From Guopingia tenuis (GTDB lineage: Bacteria > Bacillota > Clostridia > Christensenellales > Christensenellaceae), in contig NZ_JACRSS010000001.1 in NCBI RefSeq assembly GCF_014384805.1, positions 868,001 to 932,000 of the forward strand: DNA of 64,000 nt. The letters run 5' to 3'. The translations under genes and the position numbers were made by a program. Under the pieces are notes generated by a model. The model was not told where the DNA came from. It worked only from the letters and a program-made list of their open reading frames with translations, and did no database searches. Below, piece by piece: positions 8,300 to 16,454 of this stretch (its first letter is position 1; each line of letters starts with the position of its first letter).

Positions 8300-8481
8300 C
8301 GCGCTTGTGTTCCTCGTTTTTTATAGATTTATGGCTGTATCCATAGCGTCTCCTTACAAGGGTATCCTGTTTGTCCTGGTTTGTCAATCTTTTTTTCATC
8401 GATATCTTTTTTGTAAAATTCCGTCGGTTTTAGTAGAATAAAAACGAAAATATTTTTTCATTGCCAGAAAGGATGGTTCCC

Positions 8482-8895
8482 TTGAAAAAACACTTTGTTT
8501 TCTGCGGTGTATTCCTTTTGTTCCTGCTTCTTTCCGCCTGTTCCCCTGCCGCTGTCTCCTCTTCCCCCGTTTCGCCTTCCAGTCTCTATGAGGATGTCTT
8601 TGAGCCGGAGGAATCTCTTCCCGCGGCTTCCGCTTCCCTTCCTTCTCCTTCGGCTTTCGGGGAACCGGCTCCGTCTCCCTCTCCTTCTCTTTCCGCGCAG
8701 CCGTCGCTCTCCCAGGTGCCGATGCCGTCGGAATCTGTCGCGGCCTCGGATCCGGTCTTTTGGGTTCCCAATGGAAAGGTTTATCATTCCACAAAATCCT
8801 GCGATTCCCTCTCCCGTTCCAAAACCATCAAAAGCGGTTCGGTGGAGGAGGCAAAAGCTGCCGGAAAATCCCGGGGCTGCAAACGCTGCTTTTAG
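8482..8895 (+). CDS. Lipoprotein with C-terminal Cys-metal domain
   Basis: A secreted lipoprotein. The signal helix ends in a lipobox, LLLSAC, so the Cys would be lipidated and anchored outside the membrane. A Ser/Pro/Ala-rich linker of about 70 residues follows. The last 45 residues (VPNGKVYHSTKSC to GCKRCF) match the small Ada-like domain often attached to secreted nucleases of Firmicutes, with Cys residues for metal binding. I chose the TTG at 8482 because AGAAAGGA lies 8-9 bases before it; an ATG at 8473 lies inside that site. No nuclease domain is present, so the role is open. Confidence 0.6.
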   Translation: MKKHFVFCGVFLLFLLLSACSPAAVSSSPVSPSSLYEDVFEPEESLPAASASLPSPSAFGEPAPSPSPSLSAQPSLSQVPMPSESVAASDPVFWVPNGKVYHSTKSCDSLSRSKTIKSGSVEEAKAAGKSRGCKRCF

Positions 8896-8962
8896 CTGCA
8901 TTCTCTCCGTATGTTTTCCCGGCAATCTGCCATACTAAATAAAAAACAGCGAGGTGATTGCC

Positions 8963-9118
8963 ATGACGCAAAAATTTGATGCAGAAACACAGCAGTATTT
9001 CAATACCCTGCCCGCTTTTCTTCAGGAAACCATCATGCAGAGTGATGCGTCTTTCCAAAACAGGCAGGAAATGGAAAAATTTGTCCAAAATATGAATTCT
9101 GCCGGCCGTTCTTCCTGA
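8963..9118 (+). CDS. Short conserved-looking helical protein
   Basis: A 51-codon frame, MTQKFDAETQQYFNTLPAFL and onward, ends NSAGRSS. GAGGTGA lies at good spacing before the ATG at 8963. Residues 15-45 (TLPAFLQETIMQSD) resemble short helical proteins of Clostridia that carry an LP-x-FLQETI motif, of unknown function. A terminator follows at 9167. Confidence 0.55.
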   Translation: MTQKFDAETQQYFNTLPAFLQETIMQSDASFQNRQEMEKFVQNMNSAGRSS

Positions 9119-9166
9119 ATGAAGGGATCGATTTGAATGGGTGCAGCCAGCGCCCGCTTTTCCTGG

Positions 9167-9202
9167 AAAAAAACACGCCCTGTCAACGGGGCGTGTTTTT
9201 TT
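9167..9202. terminator. Bidirectional intrinsic terminator
   Basis: CACGCCC pairs with GGGCGTG between an A run and a T run. It serves the rightward gene ending at 9118 and also contains the stop codon of the leftward XkdX-like gene. Confidence 0.8.
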
Positions 9203-9323
9203 CTGCTGCGGTTATGATTTCCTCTTTTTCGCTTTGCGTAATCCATCCCCTGTCCACAGCGTTTTCCAAATGGCAGTTTTGGATCGCTCCGCCGTCATAT
9301 AGCCGCGCCAGTGTCTCAAACAT
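9183..9323 (-). CDS. XkdX-family phage protein
   Basis: A 46-residue protein starting MFETLARLYDGGAIQ and continuing through AVDRGWITQSEKEEI. This is the pattern of the short XkdX proteins (MFExLxxLYDxG...VxKGWITxEQxxEI) found near tail genes of Firmicutes phages. GGAGGTGA lies at ideal spacing before the ATG at 9323. It stands without other tail genes, so it is a stray piece of a phage late module. Its own biochemical role is unknown. Confidence 0.65.
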   Translation of the reverse strand: MFETLARLYDGGAIQNCHLENAVDRGWITQSEKEEIITAAEKNTPR

Positions 9324-9328
9324 ATGGG

Positions 9329-9472
9329 TCACCTCCCCTGTCTTTGTTCCCTCCTCCCCTCTTTTTTATACCTCCGCCGGGCATTCTTCCTGAACCACGA
9401 CACCGCGGCTTTTTCAGGTCTTTTTTCTAAATCAGGCACACAAAGAACACCCCGGGGAAGAATCGTCCGCAT
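9329..9472 (-). CDS. Short basic protein upstream of the XkdX-like gene
   Basis: A 47-codon frame beginning MRTILPRGVLCVPDLEKRPE with a strongly basic second half. Its stop codon overlaps the ribosome site of the XkdX-like gene, which hints at coupling. The upstream ribosome site (GGAAG) is mediocre and no family is recognised, so it may be spurious. Confidence 0.3.
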   Translation of the reverse strand: MRTILPRGVLCVPDLEKRPEKAAVSWFRKNARRRYKKEGRREQRQGR

Positions 9473-9693
9473 CCATGATCTTCCGGCCTTATTCCAATGA
9501 ACGCTTATATTGTCTTTGTTTATCTGAATGGAAGTGAAATGAAATCTTTAAAGAAGCAAATACATCGTCTGCTTTCCAGCCCTTCTTACACCGCTTCGGC
9601 GGCCTGTTTATGTGAAAAAGAAACACCCTCCCCGCGCCTTTCTGCCGTATTGCAAACCAAGGCATTTCTCCGGGGATTCCATGTCCTCTTTAT

Positions 9694-9945
9694 TCATTCG
9701 TCCTCTGTTTCTTTTCTGTTCTCCATCGCCGGCCCTTTCGCTCCTCCCGGGTATTCCTGAATTTCTTTGGGCGACATGTTCAAAGCGTCGCAAAAACAGA
9801 ACAGCTCGTTGGCTTCCAGCCTCCTCTTTTTGTTGAGAATTCCCGAAATCTGCACAGGCGTCATCTCCACACGTTTGGCAAATTTTGCCTGCACCAATCC
9901 CCTGTCCTCAAAAATTTGCCGCAGATTATCACGAATATCGCTCAC
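9694..9945 (-). CDS. XRE-family DNA-binding regulator
   Basis: An 83-residue helix-turn-helix repressor-like protein. The HTH spans about residues 18-40 (QAKFAKRVEMTPVQISGILN), with a following helix and a short acidic tail. The GTG at 9945 was chosen because AAGGAGGTGA sits 8 bases before it; a GTG three codons upstream overlaps that site. Its promoter carries a palindrome inside the spacer, which points to self-repression. It diverges from a second XRE gene. It probably controls the resident element. Confidence 0.75.
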   Translation of the reverse strand: MSDIRDNLRQIFEDRGLVQAKFAKRVEMTPVQISGILNKKRRLEANELFCFCDALNMSPKEIQEYPGGAKGPAMENRKETEDE

Positions 9946-9983
9946 AAGCTTCACCTCCTTTTACTGATATTTTCGGTATATTT

Positions 9984-10012
9984 ATACTACTACTGAATTT
10001 TTCAGTTGTCAA
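9984..10012 (-). promoter_or_regulatory. Promoter with palindromic operator filling the spacer
   Basis: Reading leftward, TTGACA (10007-10012), a 17-bp spacer and TAGTAT (9984-9989). The spacer holds the palindrome ACTGAA-N3-TTCAGT (9992-10006). A related half-palindrome (ACTGATATTTTCGGT) lies at 9963-9977. Binding there would block RNA polymerase, so autoregulation by the XRE protein is likely. Confidence 0.7.
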
Positions 10013-10072
10013 GTATTTTCATTTCTTTCTTCTTGCAAATATGGTATACTAGATAAAAAGGAGAGTACCGTT

Positions 10073-10423
10073 ATGACAAGAGAAGAAATTGCCAATATTC
10101 TAAAAATTTCCCGTCTGCAAGCCGGTCTGACGCAAAAACAGGCAGCGGAAGCCGTGGGAAAAAAGCAGCAGACTCTGGCTTCCTGGGAGACTGCGCAATC
10201 ACAGCCCGATGCCAATACACTTTTTTTGCTCTTTGATGTCTATGGCCGTTCTTTAGACGAAGCCTTTGGTTATGCTAATACATCCCGCCATGGAAAAAAT
10301 CCGCAAACCGCAAAATATTTGTATTTATTTGAACAGCTTTCCGCTTCTGACCGGGAAACAGTTTTGAAATTTATTGAGTTTCTGCTGCATAATAAATCCG
10401 TGGCAAACACATCGCATCCGTGA
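10073..10423 (+). CDS. XRE-family DNA-binding regulator
   Basis: A 116-residue protein with an N-terminal helix-turn-helix (about residues 7-60): LKISRLQAGLTQKQAAEAV, then KKQQTLASWE as recognition helix, then PDANTLFLLFDVYG. The C-terminal half is helical (LSASDRETVLKFIEFLL) and may dimerise. AAGGAG precedes the ATG. It is divergent from the other XRE gene, an arrangement like the CI/Cro switch of temperate phages. Palindromes at 10606 and 10663 downstream may be further operator sites. Confidence 0.75.
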   Translation: MTREEIANILKISRLQAGLTQKQAAEAVGKKQQTLASWETAQSQPDANTLFLLFDVYGRSLDEAFGYANTSRHGKNPQTAKYLYLFEQLSASDRETVLKFIEFLLHNKSVANTSHP

Positions 10424-11108
10424 ATCCTGCAAGAGATCTCATCCCCTTATTTCTTCATGATATCACTCTCCGTTTAGTTTTCCAGAGATATTTGCTTTAT
10501 ACCCATTCGACATTTACTTACCATATTCCTCCTGTTACACCAAAAAATTCTGTATTTAAATTTATATTATTTCCATTTATATAATTTTGCGCAAATACGT
10601 TATATATTTGACAATGTCAAATCCATTTTAGATTTTTCTTTTCTCATTTCCTGTATTATTTTATCACATTTTGTGTTTCTATGGAGAAAAATATATCTTT
10701 TTTCTCTTGCCCATCCGTTGCTGCCGTCAATATGCCGCATTAAAAGCCCGGTTTCCCCGTATTCCTTTTTAAGTAAGCGTATCTCATATATTTCCTCTTA
10801 TCCCACCTTACGCCTCGCGGTATTTCGTATTTCACTGCCCTGCCAGCAGCATCACAAGATCTTCAGGGCTTTTTCGTATCTTTCCAACGACTGCCCAAAT
10901 AGCCCACCCATCCTGCCGGCCTCCTTATTGGGGCCATACAGTGCGGATTCATCCGTGCACAGCTGCCGGATCCTTTATTCCCTTTCCGGTGTCTCCTACC
11001 CAATGACCTGTCTGCCCCCAAGCTCTCAGTGAGTTACGAAAAAAGACAGGGAGATTATGTACCGATCTGTCCGAAATGCTTTTTAGTAAAAATTGTTAGG
11101 TAGGATAT
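10424..11108. other. AT-rich region without intact genes
   Basis: About 680 bp of AT-rich sequence. It holds two operator-like palindromes: ATTTGACA-A-TGTCAAAT (10606-10622) and ATCACA-N3-TGTGTT (10663-10677), the second close to the operator of the phage promoter near 6.47 kb. Frames on either strand are interrupted and lack ribosome sites. It looks like decayed element sequence between the regulators and the integrase remnant. Confidence 0.5.
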
Positions 11109-11111
11109 AGT

Positions 11112-11325
11112 CTTGTGACGTTCACTCCCTTTTTTGCGGCACACCTATGCCCCCAGCATTTCAAAAGCCCGGATGGATTTAAAGACGGCCTAAAACGGTT
11201 GGGTCCCAGCACCATAGCCATGACCATGGGTATATACCCACATCACAACCGACAGCAAAATACTGGCCTCCCGGCTCGATCATGCTTTTCAAAATCAGTC
11301 AAAATTGATTTTTCGGGCAAACATA
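11112..11325 (+). pseudogene. Tyrosine recombinase (phage integrase) C-terminal remnant
   Basis: The plus strand encodes KRLGPSTIAMTMGIY and, after a one-base frameshift near 11230, YTHITTDSKILASRLDHAFQ. Together they match the C-terminal end of phage tyrosine integrases (RLGHSTIxMTMxxYTHVTxD). The His of the GHS box is Pro here, the His-x-x-Arg box before it is not preserved, and the N-terminal two-thirds are missing. The remnant ends next to the 3' end of tRNA-Lys, the usual target of such enzymes. This is direct evidence that a prophage or integrative element once inserted at that tRNA gene. Confidence 0.7.
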
Positions 11326-11367
11326 AAAAAGAACTGCTTGACAAATTCCTTTGTCAAGCAGTTCTTT
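11325..11367 (-). terminator. Intrinsic terminator of the tRNA operon
   Basis: A perfect 15-bp stem (GAACTGCTTGACAAA and its complement) with a 4-base loop, followed on the minus strand by six T. It begins directly after the CCA end of tRNA-Lys. Confidence 0.85.
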
Positions 11368-11443
11368 TGGTGCGCCTCCAGGGACTCGAACCCTGGACAC
11401 CCTGATTAAGAGTCAGGTGCTCTACCAGCTGAGCTAGAGGCGC
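11368..11443 (-). tRNA. tRNA-Lys (anticodon CTT)
   Basis: A 76-base cloverleaf on the minus strand, starting GCGCCTCTAGCTCAGC and with an encoded CCA end. The anticodon loop CTCTTAA between a CCTGA/TCAGG stem gives anticodon CTT (Lys, codon AAG). It is the last tRNA of the operon and probably the integration target of the neighbouring element. Confidence 0.93.
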
Positions 11444-11462
11444 ATTCTTCATTTGTAAAAGC

Positions 11463-11536
11463 TGGAGCGGGTGATGGGAATCGAACCCACATAGCCAGCT
11501 TGGAAGGCTGGAGCTCTACCACTGAGCTACACCCGC
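11463..11536 (-). tRNA. tRNA-Gly (anticodon TCC)
   Basis: A 74-base cloverleaf on the minus strand, starting GCGGGTGTAGCTCAGTGG with encoded CCA. The loop CTTCCAA between CCAGC and GCTGG gives anticodon TCC (Gly). Confidence 0.93.
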
Positions 11537-11568
11537 ATCTTGTGCGGCCAGCCGCACCAAGAAAAAAT

Positions 11569-11643
11569 TGGAGCGGAAGACGAGATTCGAACTCGCGACA
11601 TTCGCCTTGGCAAGGCGACGCTCTACCACTGAGCCACTCCCGC
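11569..11643 (-). tRNA. tRNA-Gly (anticodon GCC)
   Basis: A 75-base cloverleaf on the minus strand, starting GCGGGAGTGGCTCAGTGG with encoded CCA. The loop TTGCCAA between TCGCC and GGCGA gives anticodon GCC (Gly). Confidence 0.93.
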
Positions 11644-11659
11644 ATGCGTATATTATAAT

Positions 11660-11747
<88 letters not shown>

Positions 11748-11793
11748 TTTCGCCCAAGCTGCCCCGAAGAGCAAGCGGCCAAGCAACGCTATT

Positions 11794-11822
11794 ATATTAT
11801 ATTAGAACAGGACGTTTGTCAA
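11794..11822 (-). promoter_or_regulatory. Promoter of the tRNA operon
   Basis: Reading leftward, TTGACA (11817-11822), a 17-bp spacer and TAATAT (11794-11799), about 50 bp before tRNA-Leu. Overlapping TATAAT hexamers at other spacings are also present. Confidence 0.7.
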
Positions 11823-11863
11823 GTGGTTTTTAAAAAAATTTCCCCTCTTCCCCCCCTGCGTGC

Positions 11864-11889
11864 AAAAAAAGAGGCGGGAAACCCGCCTC
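11864..11889 (-). terminator. Intrinsic terminator of the htrA gene
   Basis: On the minus strand GAGGCGGG pairs with CCCGCCTC around three bases and is followed by seven T. It lies 130 bp after the htrA stop. Confidence 0.8.
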
Positions 11890-12016
11890 CCGCCTGGCAA
11901 GGGGATGAGCCAGGCGTTTTGCCGGCTTGGTTCTGGCGCCGGCATGCCAGCATGGTATAAGTAGAGGACTTTTTCGTTCTCTCGAACGCAGTGTTATTTG
12001 GGCAGTTTCTGCCCGG

Positions 12017-13213
12017 TTATTCACCCTGATATTCCACAAGAGTCAGCGTGCCTTGATAGCTCTGTCCGGTTGTCTTGCGGTAATACTCGATTTCTACGGT
12101 CTCTCCCGGCTTTTTACTGTTGAGGATACTCCTTACAATGCTGTCGGAAGTAATCTCCGTCCCATCAATCGCTGTAATCATGTCGCCGGACTGCAGGCCG
12201 CCCGCATTTTCATTGTTTACTTCATCCACATACATGCCGCCCGGCATGCCGTAATATTGCGCCTGTATTTCATCCACATATAGGCTGGTAATCCCCAGCA
12301 TCGCCCGGCTCTTCACATATCCGTATTCGATCAGATCATTCAAAATGGGGGTTGCATCATTGGAAGTGATCGCAAATCCCATTCCCTCATAGCCGCTCAC
12401 GGCATACTTCGCTGAATTGATCCCCACGACCTGCCCTTTCATGTTCACCAGTGGGCCGCCGGAATTTCCCGGGTTGATAGCTGCGTCCGTCTGAATGGAC
12501 TGCATGGTATATCCCTCCGTCAGCGTAATGGGCCGGTTGTTGGCGGATACAATTCCCAAAGTGGCCGAGCTTTTAAACTGCGAACCTCCCGGATTGCCGA
12601 TAGCCATCACATACTGCCCAACTGCCATTGTATCCGAATCCGTAAATTCCGCCGGTGTCAGGCCGGTCTTTTCAATTTTGATGACAGCCAAGTCCGTCGC
12701 TTCGTCGCTCCCAATCACTTTGGCATCCAGCGTCTCGTCGTTAGAGAGAATCACCTTCAAATATTTTGCCCCTTCGATAACGTGGGCATTGGTGGCAATA
12801 TAGCCGTCTTCCGAAATGATAATGCCTGAGCCCTCCGCTGAAAGCTGGGCGTTCTCTCCCAGGTTCTGAATGCAGACCACCGACGGGATTACCTTTTCCG
12901 CCACCTGTTCGGGCGTCAGGTTATCTCCCGAGGAATCCGCCAGCTGTAAAATCGAACCGTTCTGAATCTCCGTGTCCGATGCCGTCTGCGCCGGCTCTTC
13001 CCCCGCGGCCTGCTGGTCAGCTGCCGGCTGCGCCGTCGTCTGAGCCGCGCCCAGGCCCAGCGCGGAATATATGCCAAATGCGGAGAATCCCAGCATTACG
13101 AGAAAAAGGCAAATGCAAATCCCTTTTCTCCAGTTTCTTTTGGGCTTGCGGCTGTTCGGCCGCTCCGGATAGGAGGGGCGCCTGGGCTCCATCATATAAT
13201 ATTTGTCATCCAT
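12017..13213 (-). CDS. htrA: HtrA/DegP-type membrane-anchored serine protease
   Basis: A 398-residue envelope protease. A short cytosolic Pro/Arg-rich stretch precedes one membrane helix (about residues 31-52). The trypsin-like domain carries the catalytic triad His144 (TNAHVIEG), Asp174 (ATDLAVIKI) and Ser251 (NPGNSGGPL). One PDZ domain follows (about 300-390). It degrades misfolded exported proteins on the outer side of the membrane. The ATG at 13213 has AAAGGAGG upstream. It stands alone, with a terminator at 11864. Length and domain order match Firmicutes HtrA. Confidence 0.9.
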   Translation of the reverse strand: MDDKYYMMEPRRPSYPERPNSRKPKRNWRKGICICLFLVMLGFSAFGIYSALGLGAAQTTAQPAADQQAAGEEPAQTASDTEIQNGSILQLADSSGDNLTPEQVAEKVIPSVVCIQNLGENAQLSAEGSGIIISEDGYIATNAHVIEGAKYLKVILSNDETLDAKVIGSDEATDLAVIKIEKTGLTPAEFTDSDTMAVGQYVMAIGNPGGSQFKSSATLGIVSANNRPITLTEGYTMQSIQTDAAINPGNSGGPLVNMKGQVVGINSAKYAVSGYEGMGFAITSNDATPILNDLIEYGYVKSRAMLGITSLYVDEIQAQYYGMPGGMYVDEVNNENAGGLQSGDMITAIDGTEITSDSIVRSILNSKKPGETVEIEYYRKTTGQSYQGTLTLVEYQGE

Positions 13214-13574
13214 CTGTATTTCCTCCTTTCCTTTTGTTGTATTTATTCTATCCTCCAATTATGATCAATCCGTGATAAAAAAAAGAAGGTTCCGCGACTA
13301 TTTTTTGAACAAACTGTTACCAGGGCATTCAAATCGGTTTCAAAGGTAGGAAAGCTCCAAAATATCCTCCGGTTCTGTTTTTTGCCGTTCCATTTTCCGC
13401 ATCTTCTTCTCTTCCCGCCAATTCCTGTTTGTATATATCCTCCTTGGCCCGCGCCTTTTTCCGTCCCTTTCTGTCGGGCGTTCTTCCGTCTGCTTTACAG
13501 GCTATTCCCCGTGCAGTTTTTGGACAAAAGAAAACCCCTCCGGCGGAGGGATTTTGCATTCTTCTATTGGTTCG
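13214..13574. other. Intergenic region between htrA and the VanW gene
   Basis: Holds a possible htrA promoter (TTGATC, 17-bp spacer, TAAATA on the minus strand near 13234-13266) and the VanW-gene terminator at 13529-13552. A 76-codon minus frame in it lacks a ribosome site and family, so no gene is called. Confidence 0.5.
13529..13552 (-). terminator. Intrinsic terminator of the VanW gene
   Basis: On the minus strand CCCTCCG pairs with CGGAGGG, followed by GTTTTC. It lies 25 bp past the VanW stop codon. Confidence 0.65.
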
Positions 13575-15218
13575 TCAGGCTTCTTCTCCGCCGGGAGCCG
13601 CCGTGGGGGCAGGAGTCTCCGTCGGCTTGGGAGTCGGCGCAGGCGTGGGCGTCGGTTTCGGCGTGGGAGTAGGCGTCGGCTTAGGCGTCGCGGTCGCGGT
13701 CGGTTTTGGCGTCGCCGTGGGTTTAGGCGTTGCCACGGGTGTGGGAGTCGCATCCGCCGCCGTATCCGGCCCCACAATCATCTCGCCGCGCTGCGCGCGG
13801 TATGTCGTCGTGTCGATGGTCACGGTGCGCAGCAGCTTTCCGTTTTTATAGTAATGCTTATATGCCTGCCATTTGGCGCCGTTTCTCCGGGCCACATCAA
13901 TCTTCTTATACCCCGGTGCTTTAGTTTCATCCACGATGACTTTCATTTCTCCTTCGGGCTTTACTGCGCCGATATATTTGGAGGATAGCCGGATCTCGTC
14001 AAAATCGCCCGAGAAAGGCTCTCCATGAATCTCAAAATGCACTTCATTGTTCTTCACATATCCAACAATCAGAATGTCCGTTTTGGTATTATTTTTAAAC
14101 TTAAAATCGATGGTTCCCGTATTAATGGTCGCATCCAGGCCGCCTGCCACATAGCCCAGCTTGTTGGAGTGGGCCCGGCGGTATACGATCTGCAAATCCG
14201 CCTTCAAAACTGCGTTATATAATGTGGAGGACACCTGGCATACACCGCCGCCCGCCTGATCCTCGCTGCGGGCGCCGCCGTCAATGATTGCCGGCGCCGG
14301 CTTCCATCCACGGGCATAGGTCCGCGGCCCCAGTGTATCGTTCATGGAGAAGGTCTCTCCCGGATGCAGCACGGTTCCATTCACCAGGTTGGTCGCCTTT
14401 TTCACATTGTATACCCGCGTATCCCGGGCATAATTGCCGGTCAGCTTCGTCATGGCATCCGAACGCTTTACCATCTTGCCCTGGATCTGCTCCAGCGTTA
14501 CGGCCGGTTCCGTGATTTCGGCCGGAACCTCAATGGTGCTGAAATCCTTTTGCCCGATGCGCTCCAGAAGCAGGTTATAGAGGGCCTCCTGGTCCACCTT
14601 GATTCCCTGCTTGTCTTCCACATACTGCATTTTCCCATCGGACAGCTGCACGGTCGCATCCACAGCCTCCTGGTCAATGGTCGCCGCATATTGGGCGATC
14701 AAGGCCCTGGTCGCCGCCTCATCCACCTGAAAATCCAGGGGGAAGTCCTTTCCCTCCTCCTTCAGTTTGGCAACCGCCGCGCGCAGGGTCTCCAAGTCTC
14801 CCTCCCGCGCCTCCTGAAAAGCCGCATCCAAGGCCGCATCGTAGTCAAACACAATTCCCATGCCAAGAGAACTGATCTGCGAAGTCTGCCCATTGCAATT
14901 CAGCTGGAACTGGATTCCCTGCGTGATCTCTTTTTCACTCTCCTCCAGCTTGACACGCGCTTCCTCTTTCGTAAGCCCGCCTACGTCCACTCCCCCAATC
15001 GTGATTCCCTCGTGGAATACTCCCGAATTGACGATTGCCAGGCGTTCTTCCTCTTCTTTGGCCTGCTGGGCCGCCATTGCCTTATTGTTGGCAATGATAA
15101 AATACGCCGCCACCGCAGCAGCTACAACCACCACAGCACTGATAACTGCAAGAATAAGTCCTTTTTTGCTCTTTAATAAGGCGAGCAGTTTGTTCTCTTT
15201 GTTGGTGTTTTCTTCCAT
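13575..15218 (-). CDS. VanW-family cell-wall protein with Pro/Thr-repeat tail
   Basis: A 547-residue protein. It has an N-terminal membrane anchor (about residues 18-42), a putative peptidoglycan-binding domain of the PG_binding_4 type (about 70-250) and the VanW domain (about 265-400) with the typical GGGVCQVSSTLYNA motif. A G5-like segment follows (about 430-485). The last 50 residues are tandem Thr-Pro-Lys-Pro repeats. VanW-type proteins occur in Firmicutes envelopes; their biochemical role is not settled. The repeat tail may reach through the wall. It is monocistronic with its own terminator. The DNA of the tail is a GC-rich simple repeat, prone to length change. Confidence 0.82.
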   Translation of the reverse strand: MEENTNKENKLLALLKSKKGLILAVISAVVVVAAAVAAYFIIANNKAMAAQQAKEEEERLAIVNSGVFHEGITIGGVDVGGLTKEEARVKLEESEKEITQGIQFQLNCNGQTSQISSLGMGIVFDYDAALDAAFQEAREGDLETLRAAVAKLKEEGKDFPLDFQVDEAATRALIAQYAATIDQEAVDATVQLSDGKMQYVEDKQGIKVDQEALYNLLLERIGQKDFSTIEVPAEITEPAVTLEQIQGKMVKRSDAMTKLTGNYARDTRVYNVKKATNLVNGTVLHPGETFSMNDTLGPRTYARGWKPAPAIIDGGARSEDQAGGGVCQVSSTLYNAVLKADLQIVYRRAHSNKLGYVAGGLDATINTGTIDFKFKNNTKTDILIVGYVKNNEVHFEIHGEPFSGDFDEIRLSSKYIGAVKPEGEMKVIVDETKAPGYKKIDVARRNGAKWQAYKHYYKNGKLLRTVTIDTTTYRAQRGEMIVGPDTAADATPTPVATPKPTATPKPTATATPKPTPTPTPKPTPTPAPTPKPTETPAPTAAPGGEEA

Positions 15219-15404
15219 CCCTATTTAGACTCCTTCGGTTTCTTTGCTTAACTACGCAAATCCTTCCTTATTATACGCAGTTTTCCCCGGTTCTGCAAGG
15301 AATTAAGGCGGTTTTCAGGCGCAAGATTTCCTTTTTCTTATCATATCATATTCCCCCGTCCGGAAGTGTAAAACTTTTGTATCCTGCTGCATCAAAATTG
15401 TGAC

Positions 15405-15442
15405 AAAAAAACGCCGCTCCCTTCAACGGAAACGGCGTTTTT
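15405..15442 (-). terminator. Intrinsic terminator of the dehydrogenase gene
   Basis: AAAAACGCCG pairs with CGGCGTTTTT around a 16-base loop, with a T run on the minus strand directly after the stop of the dehydrogenase gene. Confidence 0.8.
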
Positions 15443-15447
15443 GTCCG

Positions 15448-16398
15448 TCAATTCACTTGGTTCCTGATATTCCCCGTCAGATAGCCCCGGACGTTTTCCG
15501 TCATGATCTCCTGCAAACGGAGCCGCGCCTCCCTGGTCGCCCATCCAATATGAGGGGTGATGATAGAGCGGGGATGCTCTGCCAGCCGGCTGCCGGCCTG
15601 GGGCGGCTCCTGGGTCATAACATCCGCCAGATACCATGCCGCTTTGCCGCTGTCCAACGCTTCCGCCACATCCTCCTCCTGGGCCAGCCCCCCGCGGCCG
15701 GTATTGATGAGGATCACGCCGTCTTTCATCTTCGCCAGGTTCTCCCGGCAGAGAATCCCCTCGGTTTCCTGCGTCAGAGGGCAATGGAAGGAGATGACAT
15801 CGCTTTCCTCAAACAGCCGTTCCATGGATACCTCTGCAATCCCCTCGATATTTTTTGGCGTCCGTGTGGCGGCCAGCACCCGCATGCCAAACACTTGCGC
15901 CACTTCGGCAACCTTCCGGCCGATTCTTCCCAGCCCGACGATGCCGAAGGTCTTTCCCTTCAGCTCGATCAGCGGACTGTCCCAAAAGCAGAAATCTGCG
16001 CAGGCCGCCCAGCCGCCCCGGTGTACTTTCTCGGAATGGGCGCCCACATGATGGCATGCCTCCAGCAGCAGTGCAAACACGATCTGGGCCACAGAGTCCG
16101 TGGAATACGCCGGAATATTCGTCACGCAGATTCCCCGTGCCGCGGCCTCCTGCGTATCGATGTTATTATATCCCGTCGCCAATACGCCAATATATTTCAT
16201 TTGGGGGCATTTTCCCATCACGTCCCGGCCAATGACGCATTTATTGGTAAGCACAATCTCCGCATCCCCAATGCGCGAAGGAATTTGTTCGCTGGGCGTC
16301 CGGTCATAATAGACGACTTCCCCCAGTCCCTTCAGCGGCTCCCAGGATATATCCCCCGGATTGGCTGCATATCCATCCAAAACAACAATTTTTTTCAT
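15448..16398 (-). CDS. D-2-hydroxyacid dehydrogenase (hydroxypyruvate reductase-like)
   Basis: A 316-residue NAD(P)-dependent oxidoreductase that reduces 2-keto acids to D-2-hydroxy acids. The Rossmann motif GIVGLGRIG lies at about residues 152-160. The catalytic trio is Arg235 (NTGRGG), Glu264 (MTQEPP) and His283 (TPHIGW). The ATG at 16398 has AGAAAGGAAGGG upstream; an in-frame extension of 43 codons has no site. Sequence style is closest to glycerate dehydrogenase/hydroxypyruvate reductase, but the substrate cannot be fixed from sequence alone. The TSCPD gene lies 56 bp upstream, and the two may be co-transcribed. Confidence 0.82.
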   Translation of the reverse strand: MKKIVVLDGYAANPGDISWEPLKGLGEVVYYDRTPSEQIPSRIGDAEIVLTNKCVIGRDVMGKCPQMKYIGVLATGYNNIDTQEAAARGICVTNIPAYSTDSVAQIVFALLLEACHHVGAHSEKVHRGGWAACADFCFWDSPLIELKGKTFGIVGLGRIGRKVAEVAQVFGMRVLAATRTPKNIEGIAEVSMERLFEESDVISFHCPLTQETEGILCRENLAKMKDGVILINTGRGGLAQEEDVAEALDSGKAAWYLADVMTQEPPQAGSRLAEHPRSIITPHIGWATREARLRLQEIMTENVRGYLTGNIRNQVN

Positions 16399-16454
16399 AT
16401 TGCCCTTCCTTTCTGCCTTGCCGTCGTGCCTCCGCCGTTTCCGGTTCGGGCCTT

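Noticed and set aside
9497..9760. 87-codon plus-strand frame opposite the XRE gene end
   Set aside because: No ribosome site; its second half is the complement of a clear XRE gene.
10673..11032. 119-codon plus-strand frame
   Set aside because: Cys/Ser/Pro-rich product, no ribosome site, no family; lies in decayed element DNA.
13329..13559. 76-codon minus-strand frame between htrA and the VanW gene
   Set aside because: It starts inside the VanW terminator region and has no ribosome site or recognised family.
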